In this document: in pieces, positions 1 through 5,200 of the stretch
Numbering within the stretch: position 1 is the first letter of the stretch
Layout: every line of letters starts with the position of its first letter
From: Candidatus Scatomorpha merdipullorum
Lineage (GTDB): Bacteria; Bacillota; Clostridia; Oscillospirales; Oscillospiraceae
Length of the DNA: 6,232 bases
Reading direction: 5' to 3'
Assembly (NCBI GenBank): GCA_018716795.1
Contig: DVJK01000266.1
Location: 1-6,232, forward strand
Program-made: the position numbers and the translations under genes
The notes under the pieces: generated by a model
Told to the model about the DNA's origin: nothing
Seen by the model: the letters and a program-made list of their open reading frames with translations, nothing else
Database searches by the model: none

Positions 1-581
1 GCATGACGATTACCCTGCTGCTCACCAGCGAGGGCAAGAAAATGGGCAAGACCCAGGCGGGCGCGGTGTGGCTCGACCCCAACAAGACCAGCCCCTACGA
101 CTTCTACCAGTACTGGCGCAATATCGACGACGCCGACGTCATGAATTGTATGCGCAAGATGACCTTCCTGCCCCTCGAGCAGATTGACGAGATGGACACC
201 TGGAAGGACGCCAAGCTCAACGAGGCCAAGGACATCCTGGCCTGGGAGCTCACCAGCCTCGTCCACGGCGAGGAGGAGGCCAATAAGGCCCGCGAGGGCG
301 CGCGCGCCGTCTTCGGCGGCGGCGACACCGAGCACATGCCCACCACCGAGCTGACGGCCGACGACCTCACGGACGGCGCGATAGACGTGCTGAGCCTGCT
401 GGTCAAGACCGGCCTGTGCTCGAGCAGGAGCGACGCCCGGCGCAACGTCCAGCAGGGCGGCGTCACCGCGAACGAGGAGAAGGTCGGCGACATCGCCAGG
501 GCTTTCACCGAGGCCGAGCTCAAGGCCGGCGTTATCCTCCGCCGCGGCAAGAAGAGCTTCAACAAGGCGATAATGAAGTGA
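1..581 (+). CDS. tyrS: Tyrosyl-tRNA synthetase, C-terminal part (5' end outside window)
   Basis: TyrRS charges tRNA-Tyr with tyrosine using ATP in the cytoplasm. About 193 residues of a roughly 400-residue protein are visible. The reading frame is already open at base 1; the ATG at position 3 is an internal Met, because the class I signature loop KMGKT (the KMSKS equivalent) follows only about ten residues later. After it comes the segment AVWLDPNKTSPYDFYQYWRN, characteristic of bacterial TyrRS, then a helical region, and near the C-terminus an S4-like RNA-binding domain (about visible residues 128-175, with LCSSRSDARRNVQQGGV) that contacts the tRNA. The HIGH motif and tyrosine pocket lie upstream of the window. 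The gene ends with TGA nine bases before a hairpin terminator and converges on sigE. Family assignment is secure. KMGKT in place of KMSKS is common in this family and is not a defect. Confidence 0.96.
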   Translation, partial: MTITLLLTSEGKKMGKTQAGAVWLDPNKTSPYDFYQYWRNIDDADVMNCMRKMTFLPLEQIDEMDTWKDAKLNEAKDILAWELTSLVHGEEEANKAREGARAVFGGGDTEHMPTTELTADDLTDGAIDVLSLLVKTGLCSSRSDARRNVQQGGVTANEEKVGDIARAFTEAELKAGVILRRGKKSFNKAIMK

Positions 582-590
582 ACAAATCCG

Positions 591-622
591 AAAAAAGGCT
601 CCCTTTCGAGGGAGCCTTTTTT
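591..622. terminator. Bidirectional intrinsic terminator between convergent tyrS and sigE
   Basis: A perfect inverted repeat: six A's, then GGCTCCCT, loop TTCG, AGGGAGCC, then six T's. The GC-rich core gives 8 base pairs closed on a TTCG tetraloop, and the A and T runs extend the pairing to 14. Read on the plus strand it offers a U-tract after tyrS; read on the minus strand it offers a U-tract after sigE. It starts 9 nt after the tyrS stop and lies 4 nt beyond the sigE stop, so it fits both genes. Confidence 0.93.
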
Positions 623-626
623 CGCG

Positions 627-1346
627 CTATGCGCCGAGCCTTATCATCTCGCCGCGCAGCCGCTCGATTATCCGCTTCTCCAGCCGGGAGATATAGCTCT
701 GGCTTATGCCGAGGAGGGCGGCGACCTCCTTCTGCGTGTGCTCCGCCCCGCCGACGAAGCCGTAGCGCAGGAGGATTATGCGCTTTTCGCGCTCGTCAAG
801 GCCGGATATCGCGGCCATGAGCATCTCGCGGTCGGCATCGTCCTCGAGCGGGCGGCTCACCTCGTCGGCGTCCGTGCCCAGTATGTCGCTGAGCAGCAGC
901 TCGCCGCCGTCGCAGTCGGTGTTCAGCGGCTCGTCTATGCTGACCTCGCCGCGCAGGGCGCTGTTTTTGCGCAGATACATCAGAATTTCGTTCTCTATGC
1001 AGCGCGAGGCGTAGGTCGCGAGCTTGACCGTGCGCGAGCTGTTGAAGGTGTTTATGGCCTTGATGAGGCCTATCGTGCCTATGCTGACCAGGTCCTCGAT
1101 GTTGACGCCCGTGTTCTCAAATCGCCGTGCTATGTAAACCACAAGCCGCAGGTTGTGCTCTATGAGCCGCTGCCTCGCCCGCTCGTCGCCGGCGTCCAGG
1201 GCCGCGATGGCCTCGGCCTCCGCCTGCCGCTCCAGCGGCGCGGGCAGGGTGTCGCTGCCACCGATGTAGTGTACGCTCCCGCCCAGCAGCCGGGCGAGAA
1301 GGGCGTTCAAGCGCCGCTCAAATGTCTCCGGAAGCCGAATTTTCAC
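627..1346 (-). CDS. sigE: RNA polymerase sporulation sigma factor sigma-E (pro-sigma-E)
   Basis: Sigma-E directs early mother-cell transcription after asymmetric septation. It is made as an inactive precursor and trimmed at the N-terminus by SpoIIGA. The start is set at GTG (1346): an AGGAGGAA site lies 5 nt upstream, and the resulting 239 residues equal the length I recall for Bacillus subtilis SigE. An in-frame ATG at 1391 would overlap spoIIGA and has no such site. Residues 1-27 form a basic, amphipathic pro-sequence ending at HYIGGSD (YYIGGSE in B. subtilis). Region 2 spans about 57-128 (RLIEHNLRLVVYIARRFENT, then EDLVSIGTIGLIKAINTF, then KLATYASRCIENEILMYLR). EVSIDEPLNTDCDGGELLLSD (from 134) is typical of sigma-E. 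Region 4 spans about 180-235 with the helix-turn-helix TQKEVAALLGISQSYISRLE. The gene follows spoIIGA by 16 nt, as in the spoIIG operon. Sigma-G and sigma-F are less likely, given the pro-sequence and the spoIIGA neighbour. Confidence 0.96.
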   Translation of the reverse strand: MKIRLPETFERRLNALLARLLGGSVHYIGGSDTLPAPLERQAEAEAIAALDAGDERARQRLIEHNLRLVVYIARRFENTGVNIEDLVSIGTIGLIKAINTFNSSRTVKLATYASRCIENEILMYLRKNSALRGEVSIDEPLNTDCDGGELLLSDILGTDADEVSRPLEDDADREMLMAAISGLDEREKRIILLRYGFVGGAEHTQKEVAALLGISQSYISRLEKRIIERLRGEMIRLGA

Positions 1347-1351
1347 GCTTA

Positions 1352-1359
1352 TTCCTCCT
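1352..1359 (-). promoter_or_regulatory. Ribosome binding site fixing the sigE GTG start
   Basis: On the minus strand AGGAGGAA sits 5 nt before GTG (1346-1344) and directly after the spoIIGA stop codon (TGA, 1365-1363). This near-perfect Shine-Dalgarno sequence argues for the GTG start rather than the upstream ATG at 1391, and provides efficient reinitiation after spoIIGA. Confidence 0.9.
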
Positions 1360-1362
1360 GTT

Positions 1363-2196
1363 TCAAAGATATTCGGGCACAATCGCGTCATATTCCGCCT
1401 CGTCTATCCGCCCGAGCGCGACGAGGACGTCCACCCTCCGCCCCTCGAACAGGGCCTCGTCCGGCCTCACCGCCGCGAGCATCGAGCCGGGAACGCCCAC
1501 CGCGCGGAAGGGTATGAGCGAGACTCGCCCGGCGAGGCCCGGCCTCGCGGCCAGCTCCTCGGCGGCGGAGGCCGCGAAACTTATGTCAACCACGCCGCCC
1601 AGCAGCGGCGCCATTGCCGCCGCGTCCGCGACGACGGCCGCGCGCCCCGAGACCGGGTCGGCGAGCGAGCAGCCCGTGTCCGCGAGCGCGCGCAGCAGCG
1701 CGCTTTTTCCGCCGAGGCGCAGCTCGAGCGGCGCAATCCTCCGCTCGCGCGCGGCCCTCCGGCGGAAGAGGAGCGTCACGGCGGCGTAGCAGAGCGCGAA
1801 GGAGAGCGCGAGCGTGCGGAAGCTCAGCGGAACATAGAGCCGGCCGCCGGCGTCATAGCCGAAAAGCAGCGCCGCGCCCCAGACCGCGCCGCCGAAGAGC
1901 GCGCTCATGGCGAAGAAAAGCGCGCAGCAGCGCCAGAAGCGCCGATCGGAGCCGTAGGCTATGAGGCTCATCCCCACTCCGAGGGCGATTTTGACCGCCG
2001 GATGGGAGGCAAATCCCCACCCAGGAACCACCGAGGCCAGGGCCCAGGCCGCGCCGAGGGCGGCGGCGAGGAGGATGCGGCCCCTGTGCAGCACGGCCCC
2101 GGCGACGCGGCCCGAGGCCAGGAGCAGCAGGTAGTCCGCCGTGAGATTCAAAGCAGCGAGGCTGTCCAGGTATATCGTGTCCACGCATACAAGCAT
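1363..2196 (-). CDS. spoIIGA: Sporulation sigma-E factor processing peptidase SpoIIGA
   Basis: SpoIIGA is a membrane-embedded aspartic protease that removes the pro-sequence of sigma-E when signalled by SpoIIR from the forespore. The 277-residue product has the family layout: about five hydrophobic segments in the N-terminal half (roughly 10-28, 41-60, 66-82, 87-113 and 124-144), a basic stretch FRRRAARERR, then a soluble protease domain. The catalytic motif is ALADTGCSLADPVSG, with the presumed nucleophile at Asp173 in DTG; the family motif is D-[ST]-G-x-x-L-x-D-P. Later conserved-looking elements are VSLIPFRAVG (225-234) and VLVALGR (257-263). The start ATG is preceded by GAGGG at 6-nt spacing and gives MLVCVDTIYLDSL, which fits the usual short N-terminus leading into the first membrane segment. 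The protein is somewhat shorter than B. subtilis SpoIIGA (about 309). It is very Ala/Leu/Arg-rich, reflecting the GC-rich genome. Position directly before sigE supports the call strongly. Confidence 0.94.
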   Translation of the reverse strand: MLVCVDTIYLDSLAALNLTADYLLLLASGRVAGAVLHRGRILLAAALGAAWALASVVPGWGFASHPAVKIALGVGMSLIAYGSDRRFWRCCALFFAMSALFGGAVWGAALLFGYDAGGRLYVPLSFRTLALSFALCYAAVTLLFRRRAARERRIAPLELRLGGKSALLRALADTGCSLADPVSGRAAVVADAAAMAPLLGGVVDISFAASAAEELAARPGLAGRVSLIPFRAVGVPGSMLAAVRPDEALFEGRRVDVLVALGRIDEAEYDAIVPEYL

Positions 2197-2202
2197 ACAC
2201 CG

Positions 2203-2207
2203 CCCTC
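2203..2207 (-). promoter_or_regulatory. Weak ribosome binding site of spoIIGA
   Basis: On the minus strand GAGGG lies 6 nt before the ATG at 2196. It is poorer than the AGGAGGAA sites of sigE and frr, which would fit lower synthesis of the protease than of its substrate. That last point is inference. Confidence 0.5.
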
Positions 2208-2223
2208 GGCGCAGATGTTGTCA

Positions 2224-2252
2224 TTTACAAGCAGCGCGAAGTTTGGTATAAT
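2224..2252 (+). promoter_or_regulatory. Vegetative (sigma-A type) promoter for the pyrH-dxr operon
   Basis: The -35 element TTTACA (2224-2229) has one mismatch to TTGACA. It is separated by exactly 17 nt from a perfect -10 element TATAAT (2247-2252). Transcription should start near 2259, giving a leader of about 98 nt before pyrH. It lies in the AT-richest stretch of the window, and no other plus-strand promoter of similar quality is seen upstream of pyrH. Confidence 0.85.
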
Positions 2253-2253
2253 A
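2248..2253 (-). promoter_or_regulatory. Possible -10 element of the spoIIGA-sigE promoter
   Basis: Read on the minus strand, the -10 region of the pyrH promoter gives TATTAT within GATATTATACC, one mismatch from TATAAT, about 52 nt before the spoIIGA ATG. No good -35 hexamer is found at 17 nt (TCGGCT) or at about 22 nt. A poor or badly spaced -35 is what the family knowledge predicts: the B. subtilis spoIIG promoter is used by sigma-A only with Spo0A-phosphate. The call is tentative, because the same bases already explain the opposite promoter. Confidence 0.35.
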
Positions 2254-2300
2254 TCGTGAGCGAATGTGCGAGCCGAAAAGTTTACAATATGCGGCTTTCT

Positions 2301-2307
2301 TTCGACG
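2301..2307 (-). promoter_or_regulatory. Candidate Spo0A binding box upstream of spoIIGA
   Basis: On the minus strand the sequence is CGTCGAA followed by AG, a six-of-seven match to the Spo0A box TGTCGAA. If spoIIGA is transcribed from about 2241, the box sits near -60 to -66, a plausible activator position. A weaker match, AGCCGAA (2271-2277, plus strand), lies near -30 to -36, where a -35 element would be. A 7-mer with one mismatch is expected by chance fairly often, so the evidence is mainly the location. Confidence 0.3.
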
Positions 2308-2341
2308 CGCGGGTATATTAAAATGCCTGCGTAACAAGGCC

Positions 2342-2349
2342 GGAGGGGG
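2342..2349 (+). promoter_or_regulatory. Ribosome binding site of pyrH
   Basis: GGAGGGGG lies 8 nt before the pyrH ATG (2358) and supports that start. No alternative in-frame start with a comparable site is seen nearby. Confidence 0.8.
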
Positions 2350-2357
2350 TAAATTCC

Positions 2358-3080
2358 ATGGAAGAGAAAAAACCTGTGTATAAGCGCGTGCTCATAAAGA
2401 TAAGCGGGGAGGCCCTGGCGGGCGAGAAAAAGTCCGGGCTCGACTTCTCCGTCATAGGCGCGGTCTGCGAGGCGGTCAAGAAATGCCTCGCCCTGGGCGT
2501 CGAGGTCGGAATCGTGATTGGCGGCGGCAACTTCTGGCGCGGCGTCAAGGACGGCTCCGGCAAGATTGAGCGCACGCGCGCCGACCATATGGGCATGCTG
2601 GCGACGGTTATGAACTGCCTGGCCGTGGCCGACGTCATGGAGCAGCACGGCATAGACGTGCGCGTGCAGACGGCGATTGAGATGCGCGCCATCGCGGAGC
2701 CCTATATCCGCCTGAGGGCCATGCGCCACCTCTCCAAGGGCCGCGTGGTGCTCTTCGGCGGCGGCACGGGCAACCCCTACTTCTCGACGGACACCGCCGC
2801 AGTGCTCCGCGCCGCCGAGATAGAGGCCGACGCCATACTGCTCGCCAAGAACATCGACGGCGTATACTCCGCCGACCCGAGGCTGGACGACCGCGCCGTC
2901 AAGTACGAGGCCATCACCTATGACGAGGTACTCGCGCAGCATCTGGCCGTCATGGACACGACGGCGACGAGCCTTTCGATGGACAATTCCATTCCCGTCA
3001 TAGTTTTTGAGCTCAAGGATCCCGAGAATATAGTCCGCGCCGTGCTGGGCGAGAAGGTCGGCACGGTAGTCACAAAATAA
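2358..3080 (+). CDS. pyrH: Uridylate (UMP) kinase
   Basis: PyrH phosphorylates UMP to UDP with ATP, feeding UTP/CTP synthesis and UDP-sugar wall precursors. Bacterial enzymes are cytoplasmic hexamers of the amino-acid kinase fold, usually controlled by GTP (activation) and UTP (inhibition). The 240 residues match the normal family length. Motifs in order: RVLIKISGEAL (10-20, phosphate-binding Lys14), VIGGGNFWRG (53-62), RTRADHMGMLATVMN (72-86, UMP and effector region), GGGTGNPYFSTDTAA (134-148), and KNIDGVYSADPR (164-175, nucleotide-binding). All are intact. It is the first gene of its operon here, with its own promoter, whereas in many Firmicutes rpsB and tsf precede it. The next gene, frr, begins 15 nt after its stop. 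The call is secure. Confidence 0.98.
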   Translation: MEEKKPVYKRVLIKISGEALAGEKKSGLDFSVIGAVCEAVKKCLALGVEVGIVIGGGNFWRGVKDGSGKIERTRADHMGMLATVMNCLAVADVMEQHGIDVRVQTAIEMRAIAEPYIRLRAMRHLSKGRVVLFGGGTGNPYFSTDTAAVLRAAEIEADAILLAKNIDGVYSADPRLDDRAVKYEAITYDEVLAQHLAVMDTTATSLSMDNSIPVIVFELKDPENIVRAVLGEKVGTVVTK

Positions 3081-3082
3081 GC

Positions 3083-3090
3083 AGGAGGAA
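3083..3090 (+). promoter_or_regulatory. Ribosome binding site of frr
   Basis: AGGAGGAA, 5 nt before the ATG at 3096, lies in the 15-nt gap after pyrH. It is identical in sequence and spacing to the site of sigE, so it is probably a strong site in this genome. Confidence 0.88.
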
Positions 3091-3095
3091 TAAAC

Positions 3096-3650
3096 ATGGC
3101 CACCGGATACGAAGAATTCGAGACTAAAATGCGCAAGACCTCTGAGAACCTGAGCACGAACCTCGCGGCCGTCCGCGCCGGACGCGCCAACGCCGCCGTG
3201 CTCGACCAAATCACCGTGGACTACTACGGCACGGCCACGCCCATTCAGCAGCTGGCTACCATCTCCACGCCCGATCCGCGCAGCCTGCTCATCCAGCCCT
3301 GGGACAACAGCACGCTCAAGGGCATAGAGAAGGCCATCCTCGCGAGCGACCTCGGCATAAACCCGCAGAACGACGGCAGGGCGATACGCCTCGTCTTCCC
3401 GCAGCTGACCGAGGAGAGGCGTAAGGAGCTTGCCAAGCAGGTGAAGAAATACGCCGAGGAGGCCAAGGTCGCCGTGCGCAACATCCGCCGCGACGCCATG
3501 GATAAGTTCAAGGCCCAGAAGAAGGCAAGCGAGATTACCGAGGATGACATGAAGATTGCCGAGAAGGACCTCCAGAAGCTGACCGACGACTGGATAAAGG
3601 AAATAGACAAGATAGCTGACAAGAAGGAAAAGGAGCTCTTCGAAATCTGA
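3096..3650 (+). CDS. frr: Ribosome recycling factor
   Basis: Frr (RRF) works with EF-G to split post-termination ribosomes from mRNA. The 184-residue product is the usual size (about 185). It shows the N-terminal helix with AAVRAGRAN (24-32), the beta domain with VDYYGTATPIQQLATIS (41-57) and IQPWDNSTLKGIEKAI (66-81), then LGINPQNDGRAIRL (86-99). The long helical arm carries VAVRNIRRDAMDKFK (125-139), whose Arg pair corresponds to the functionally important Arg132 region of the E. coli protein. The C-terminus is Lys/Glu-rich and coiled. The stop codon overlaps the uppS start (TGATG), so uppS translation is probably coupled to frr. Position after pyrH is the classical arrangement. Confidence 0.98.
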   Translation: MATGYEEFETKMRKTSENLSTNLAAVRAGRANAAVLDQITVDYYGTATPIQQLATISTPDPRSLLIQPWDNSTLKGIEKAILASDLGINPQNDGRAIRLVFPQLTEERRKELAKQVKKYAEEAKVAVRNIRRDAMDKFKAQKKASEITEDDMKIAEKDLQKLTDDWIKEIDKIADKKEKELFEI

Positions 3651-4387
3651 TGGCTCTCTTCAAAAACGACGCGGCGGGGGAGGGGGCCAAAAACCTCCCC
3701 CGCCATATTGCGATAATCCTTGACGGCAACGGCCGCTGGGCCAAAAAGCGCGGCCTTCCGCGCACGGCCGGGCACGCCGCCGGGGCCGAGACCTTCCGGC
3801 GCATCGCCACCTACTGCAAGAACCTCGGCATAGACTACCTCACGGTCTACGCCTTCTCCACCGAGAACTGGAAGCGCCCGCGCGAGGAGGTCGAGGCCAT
3901 CATGGGCCTGCTGGGCAAGTATCTGCGCGAGGCGGTCGAGACCATGGAGCGCGACCACATCCGCCTCAAGATTCTCGGCGACCCGAGCATTTTGCCGGAG
4001 AGCCTCCGCGGCCTTATCGCCGAGACGGCGGACATCTCCGCGCACTATGAGGGATTCCAGGCCAACGTCTGCCTCAACTACGGCGGGCGCGACGAGATTG
4101 TCCGCGCCGCGCGGCGCTTCGCAGAGGACTATAAGGCCGGAAGGGCCTCGGAGCTCACCGAGGAGAGCTTTTCAAGCTATATGTTCTCCGCGGGCATACC
4201 CGACCCCGACCTCATCATAAGGCCGGGAGGGGAGATGCGGCTTTCAAACTTCCTCATGTGGGAGAGCGCCTACTCCGAGCTCATCTTCACCGACGTGCTC
4301 TGGCCGGACTTCACGGGCGAGGACATCGACGCCGCCATCGCCGAATATCAGCGGCGCGACCGGCGGTTTGGAGGGATAAAGAAATGA
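3650..4387 (+). CDS. uppS: Undecaprenyl diphosphate synthase (cis-prenyltransferase)
   Basis: UppS extends farnesyl diphosphate with eight IPP units to make undecaprenyl diphosphate, the lipid carrier for peptidoglycan and other envelope polymers. The 245 residues fit the family. Visible motifs: HIAIILDGNGRWAKKRGLPR (19-38; catalytic Asp25 and diphosphate-binding GNGR), GH at 41-42, VYAFSTENWKRP (66-77), NYGGRDEI (143-150), and DPDLIIRPGGEMRLSNFLMW (185-204). The last supplies the conserved Arg191, Glu195 and Arg197 of the IPP site; RPGGE replaces the commoner RTSGE or RTGGE. Its ATG overlaps the frr stop by one base. The only upstream Shine-Dalgarno-like site (AGGAG, 3631-3635) is 14 nt away, longer than ideal, so translation probably depends on ribosomes finishing frr. 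No alternative Met occurs before residue 85. Confidence 0.97.
   Translation: MALFKNDAAGEGAKNLPRHIAIILDGNGRWAKKRGLPRTAGHAAGAETFRRIATYCKNLGIDYLTVYAFSTENWKRPREEVEAIMGLLGKYLREAVETMERDHIRLKILGDPSILPESLRGLIAETADISAHYEGFQANVCLNYGGRDEIVRAARRFAEDYKAGRASELTEESFSSYMFSAGIPDPDLIIRPGGEMRLSNFLMWESAYSELIFTDVLWPDFTGEDIDAAIAEYQRRDRRFGGIKK
4370..4375 (+). promoter_or_regulatory. Ribosome binding site of cdsA, inside the uppS 3' end
   Basis: GGAGGG lies 8 nt before the ATG at 4384 and decides the cdsA start. The same frame is open upstream to 4258, but that part lies within uppS in another frame and is not conserved-looking protein. Confidence 0.8.
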
Positions 4388-5187
4388 AAAAGCGCGTACT
4401 CTTTGCCGCCGTCGGCATACCTGTGCTGCTTTTGATTCTCTTCGCCGCGCCCGAGTGGGCGACGAGTGCCATGTGCGCGCTCCTGGCCGCCGTGGCGAGC
4501 TATGAGCTCATGCACGCCGTGGGCGGCGAGCAGTGGGAGCTGCTGCCGGCCATGCCCGTCCTGGCCGCGGCGATGACCGGCGCGCTGGGCACGCCCATGC
4601 TCGGCATAGCGCCCATCTGGCTGCTGGCCGGGATTTTCGCCGTCATACTCTACGGCTTCGTCATGGCGATAGCCACGCACGGGAGGGAAAAGCAGCTCGG
4701 CTTCGCCACGCTCGCGGCCGGCATACTCTCCGCAACCGTGCTGCCCGCGGGCTTTGCCTCCCTCGCGCTTTTGCGCTGCGTCTCGCCCGCGCTGGCCATA
4801 GCGCCGCTGGTGGGCGCCTTCATGTCGGACACCGGCGCGTTCTTCACGGGCCGCGCGCTCGGCAAACACAAGCTCTGCCCGCACGTGAGCCCGAACAAGA
4901 CCGTCGAGGGCTCAGTAGGCGGCTTCATAGGCAGCGTGCTCGGCATGATTATCTGGCGCCTCACCGCAGGCATGGACGTCGGCTGGGCTATGGTTATCGT
5001 CCTCGGCCTCGCCGGAAGCGCGCTCGGGCAGATAGGCGACCTGAGCTTTTCCGTGATAAAGCGCGAGTACGGCATCAAGGACTACGGCACGATATTTCCC
5101 GGGCACGGCGGGGTGCTCGACCGCTTTGACAGCGTGCTCTTCGTCTCGCCCGCCTACTTCCTGATACTTACGGCTGTTTTGGCCTGA
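4384..5187 (+). CDS. cdsA: Phosphatidate cytidylyltransferase (CDP-diglyceride synthase)
   Basis: CdsA is an integral membrane enzyme that converts phosphatidic acid and CTP to CDP-diacylglycerol, the branch point to phosphatidylglycerol, cardiolipin and phosphatidylethanolamine. The 267-residue product starts MKKRVLFAAVGIPVLLLILF, a first membrane segment. Several further hydrophobic segments follow (about 26-45, 55-69, 72-97, 107-130, 133-147, 178-193 and 201-216). The active-site region has FMSDTGAFFTGRALGKHKLC (146-165, Asp149) and SPNKTVEGSVGG (169-180). The CDS signature is complete at 223-249: SVIKREYGIKDYG followed by GHGGVLDRFD, with Lys226, Arg227, Lys232, Asp233, His241 and the metal-binding Asp246 and Asp249 region. 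The ATG overlaps the uppS stop as ATGA, with a good ribosome site upstream. dxr follows after 13 nt. Confidence 0.97.
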   Translation: MKKRVLFAAVGIPVLLLILFAAPEWATSAMCALLAAVASYELMHAVGGEQWELLPAMPVLAAAMTGALGTPMLGIAPIWLLAGIFAVILYGFVMAIATHGREKQLGFATLAAGILSATVLPAGFASLALLRCVSPALAIAPLVGAFMSDTGAFFTGRALGKHKLCPHVSPNKTVEGSVGGFIGSVLGMIIWRLTAGMDVGWAMVIVLGLAGSALGQIGDLSFSVIKREYGIKDYGTIFPGHGGVLDRFDSVLFVSPAYFLILTAVLA

Positions 5188-5193
5188 AAGAGG
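5187..5193 (+). promoter_or_regulatory. Ribosome binding site of dxr
   Basis: AAAGAGG overlaps the last base of the cdsA stop and lies 7 nt before the dxr ATG (5201). It is moderate in strength and supports the chosen start. Confidence 0.65.
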
Positions 5194-5200
5194 CTTTGAA

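Noticed and set aside
1347..1391. Upstream ATG start for sigE (15 extra residues)
   Set aside because: It would overlap spoIIGA, has no Shine-Dalgarno site, and would disrupt the pro-sequence length. The GTG at 1346 has AGGAGGAA at 5 nt and gives the family length of 239.
738..1517. Plus-strand open frames opposite sigE and spoIIGA (also 1322-1789, 1614-1964)
   Set aside because: These are shadows of GC-rich genes on the minus strand. They lack credible ribosome sites and have low-complexity Arg/Ala/Ser-rich products.
2281..2319. A second pyrH promoter using TTTACA (2281-2286) and TATATT (2314-2319)
   Set aside because: The spacing is 27 nt, far from 17, and no other hexamer pair at proper spacing was found there.
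2148..3209. A 353-residue minus-strand open frame across pyrH and the divergent spacer
   Set aside because: It is antisense to a clearly functional pyrH, runs through both promoters, and shows a composition rich in His, Ala and Arg with no domain; a shadow frame.
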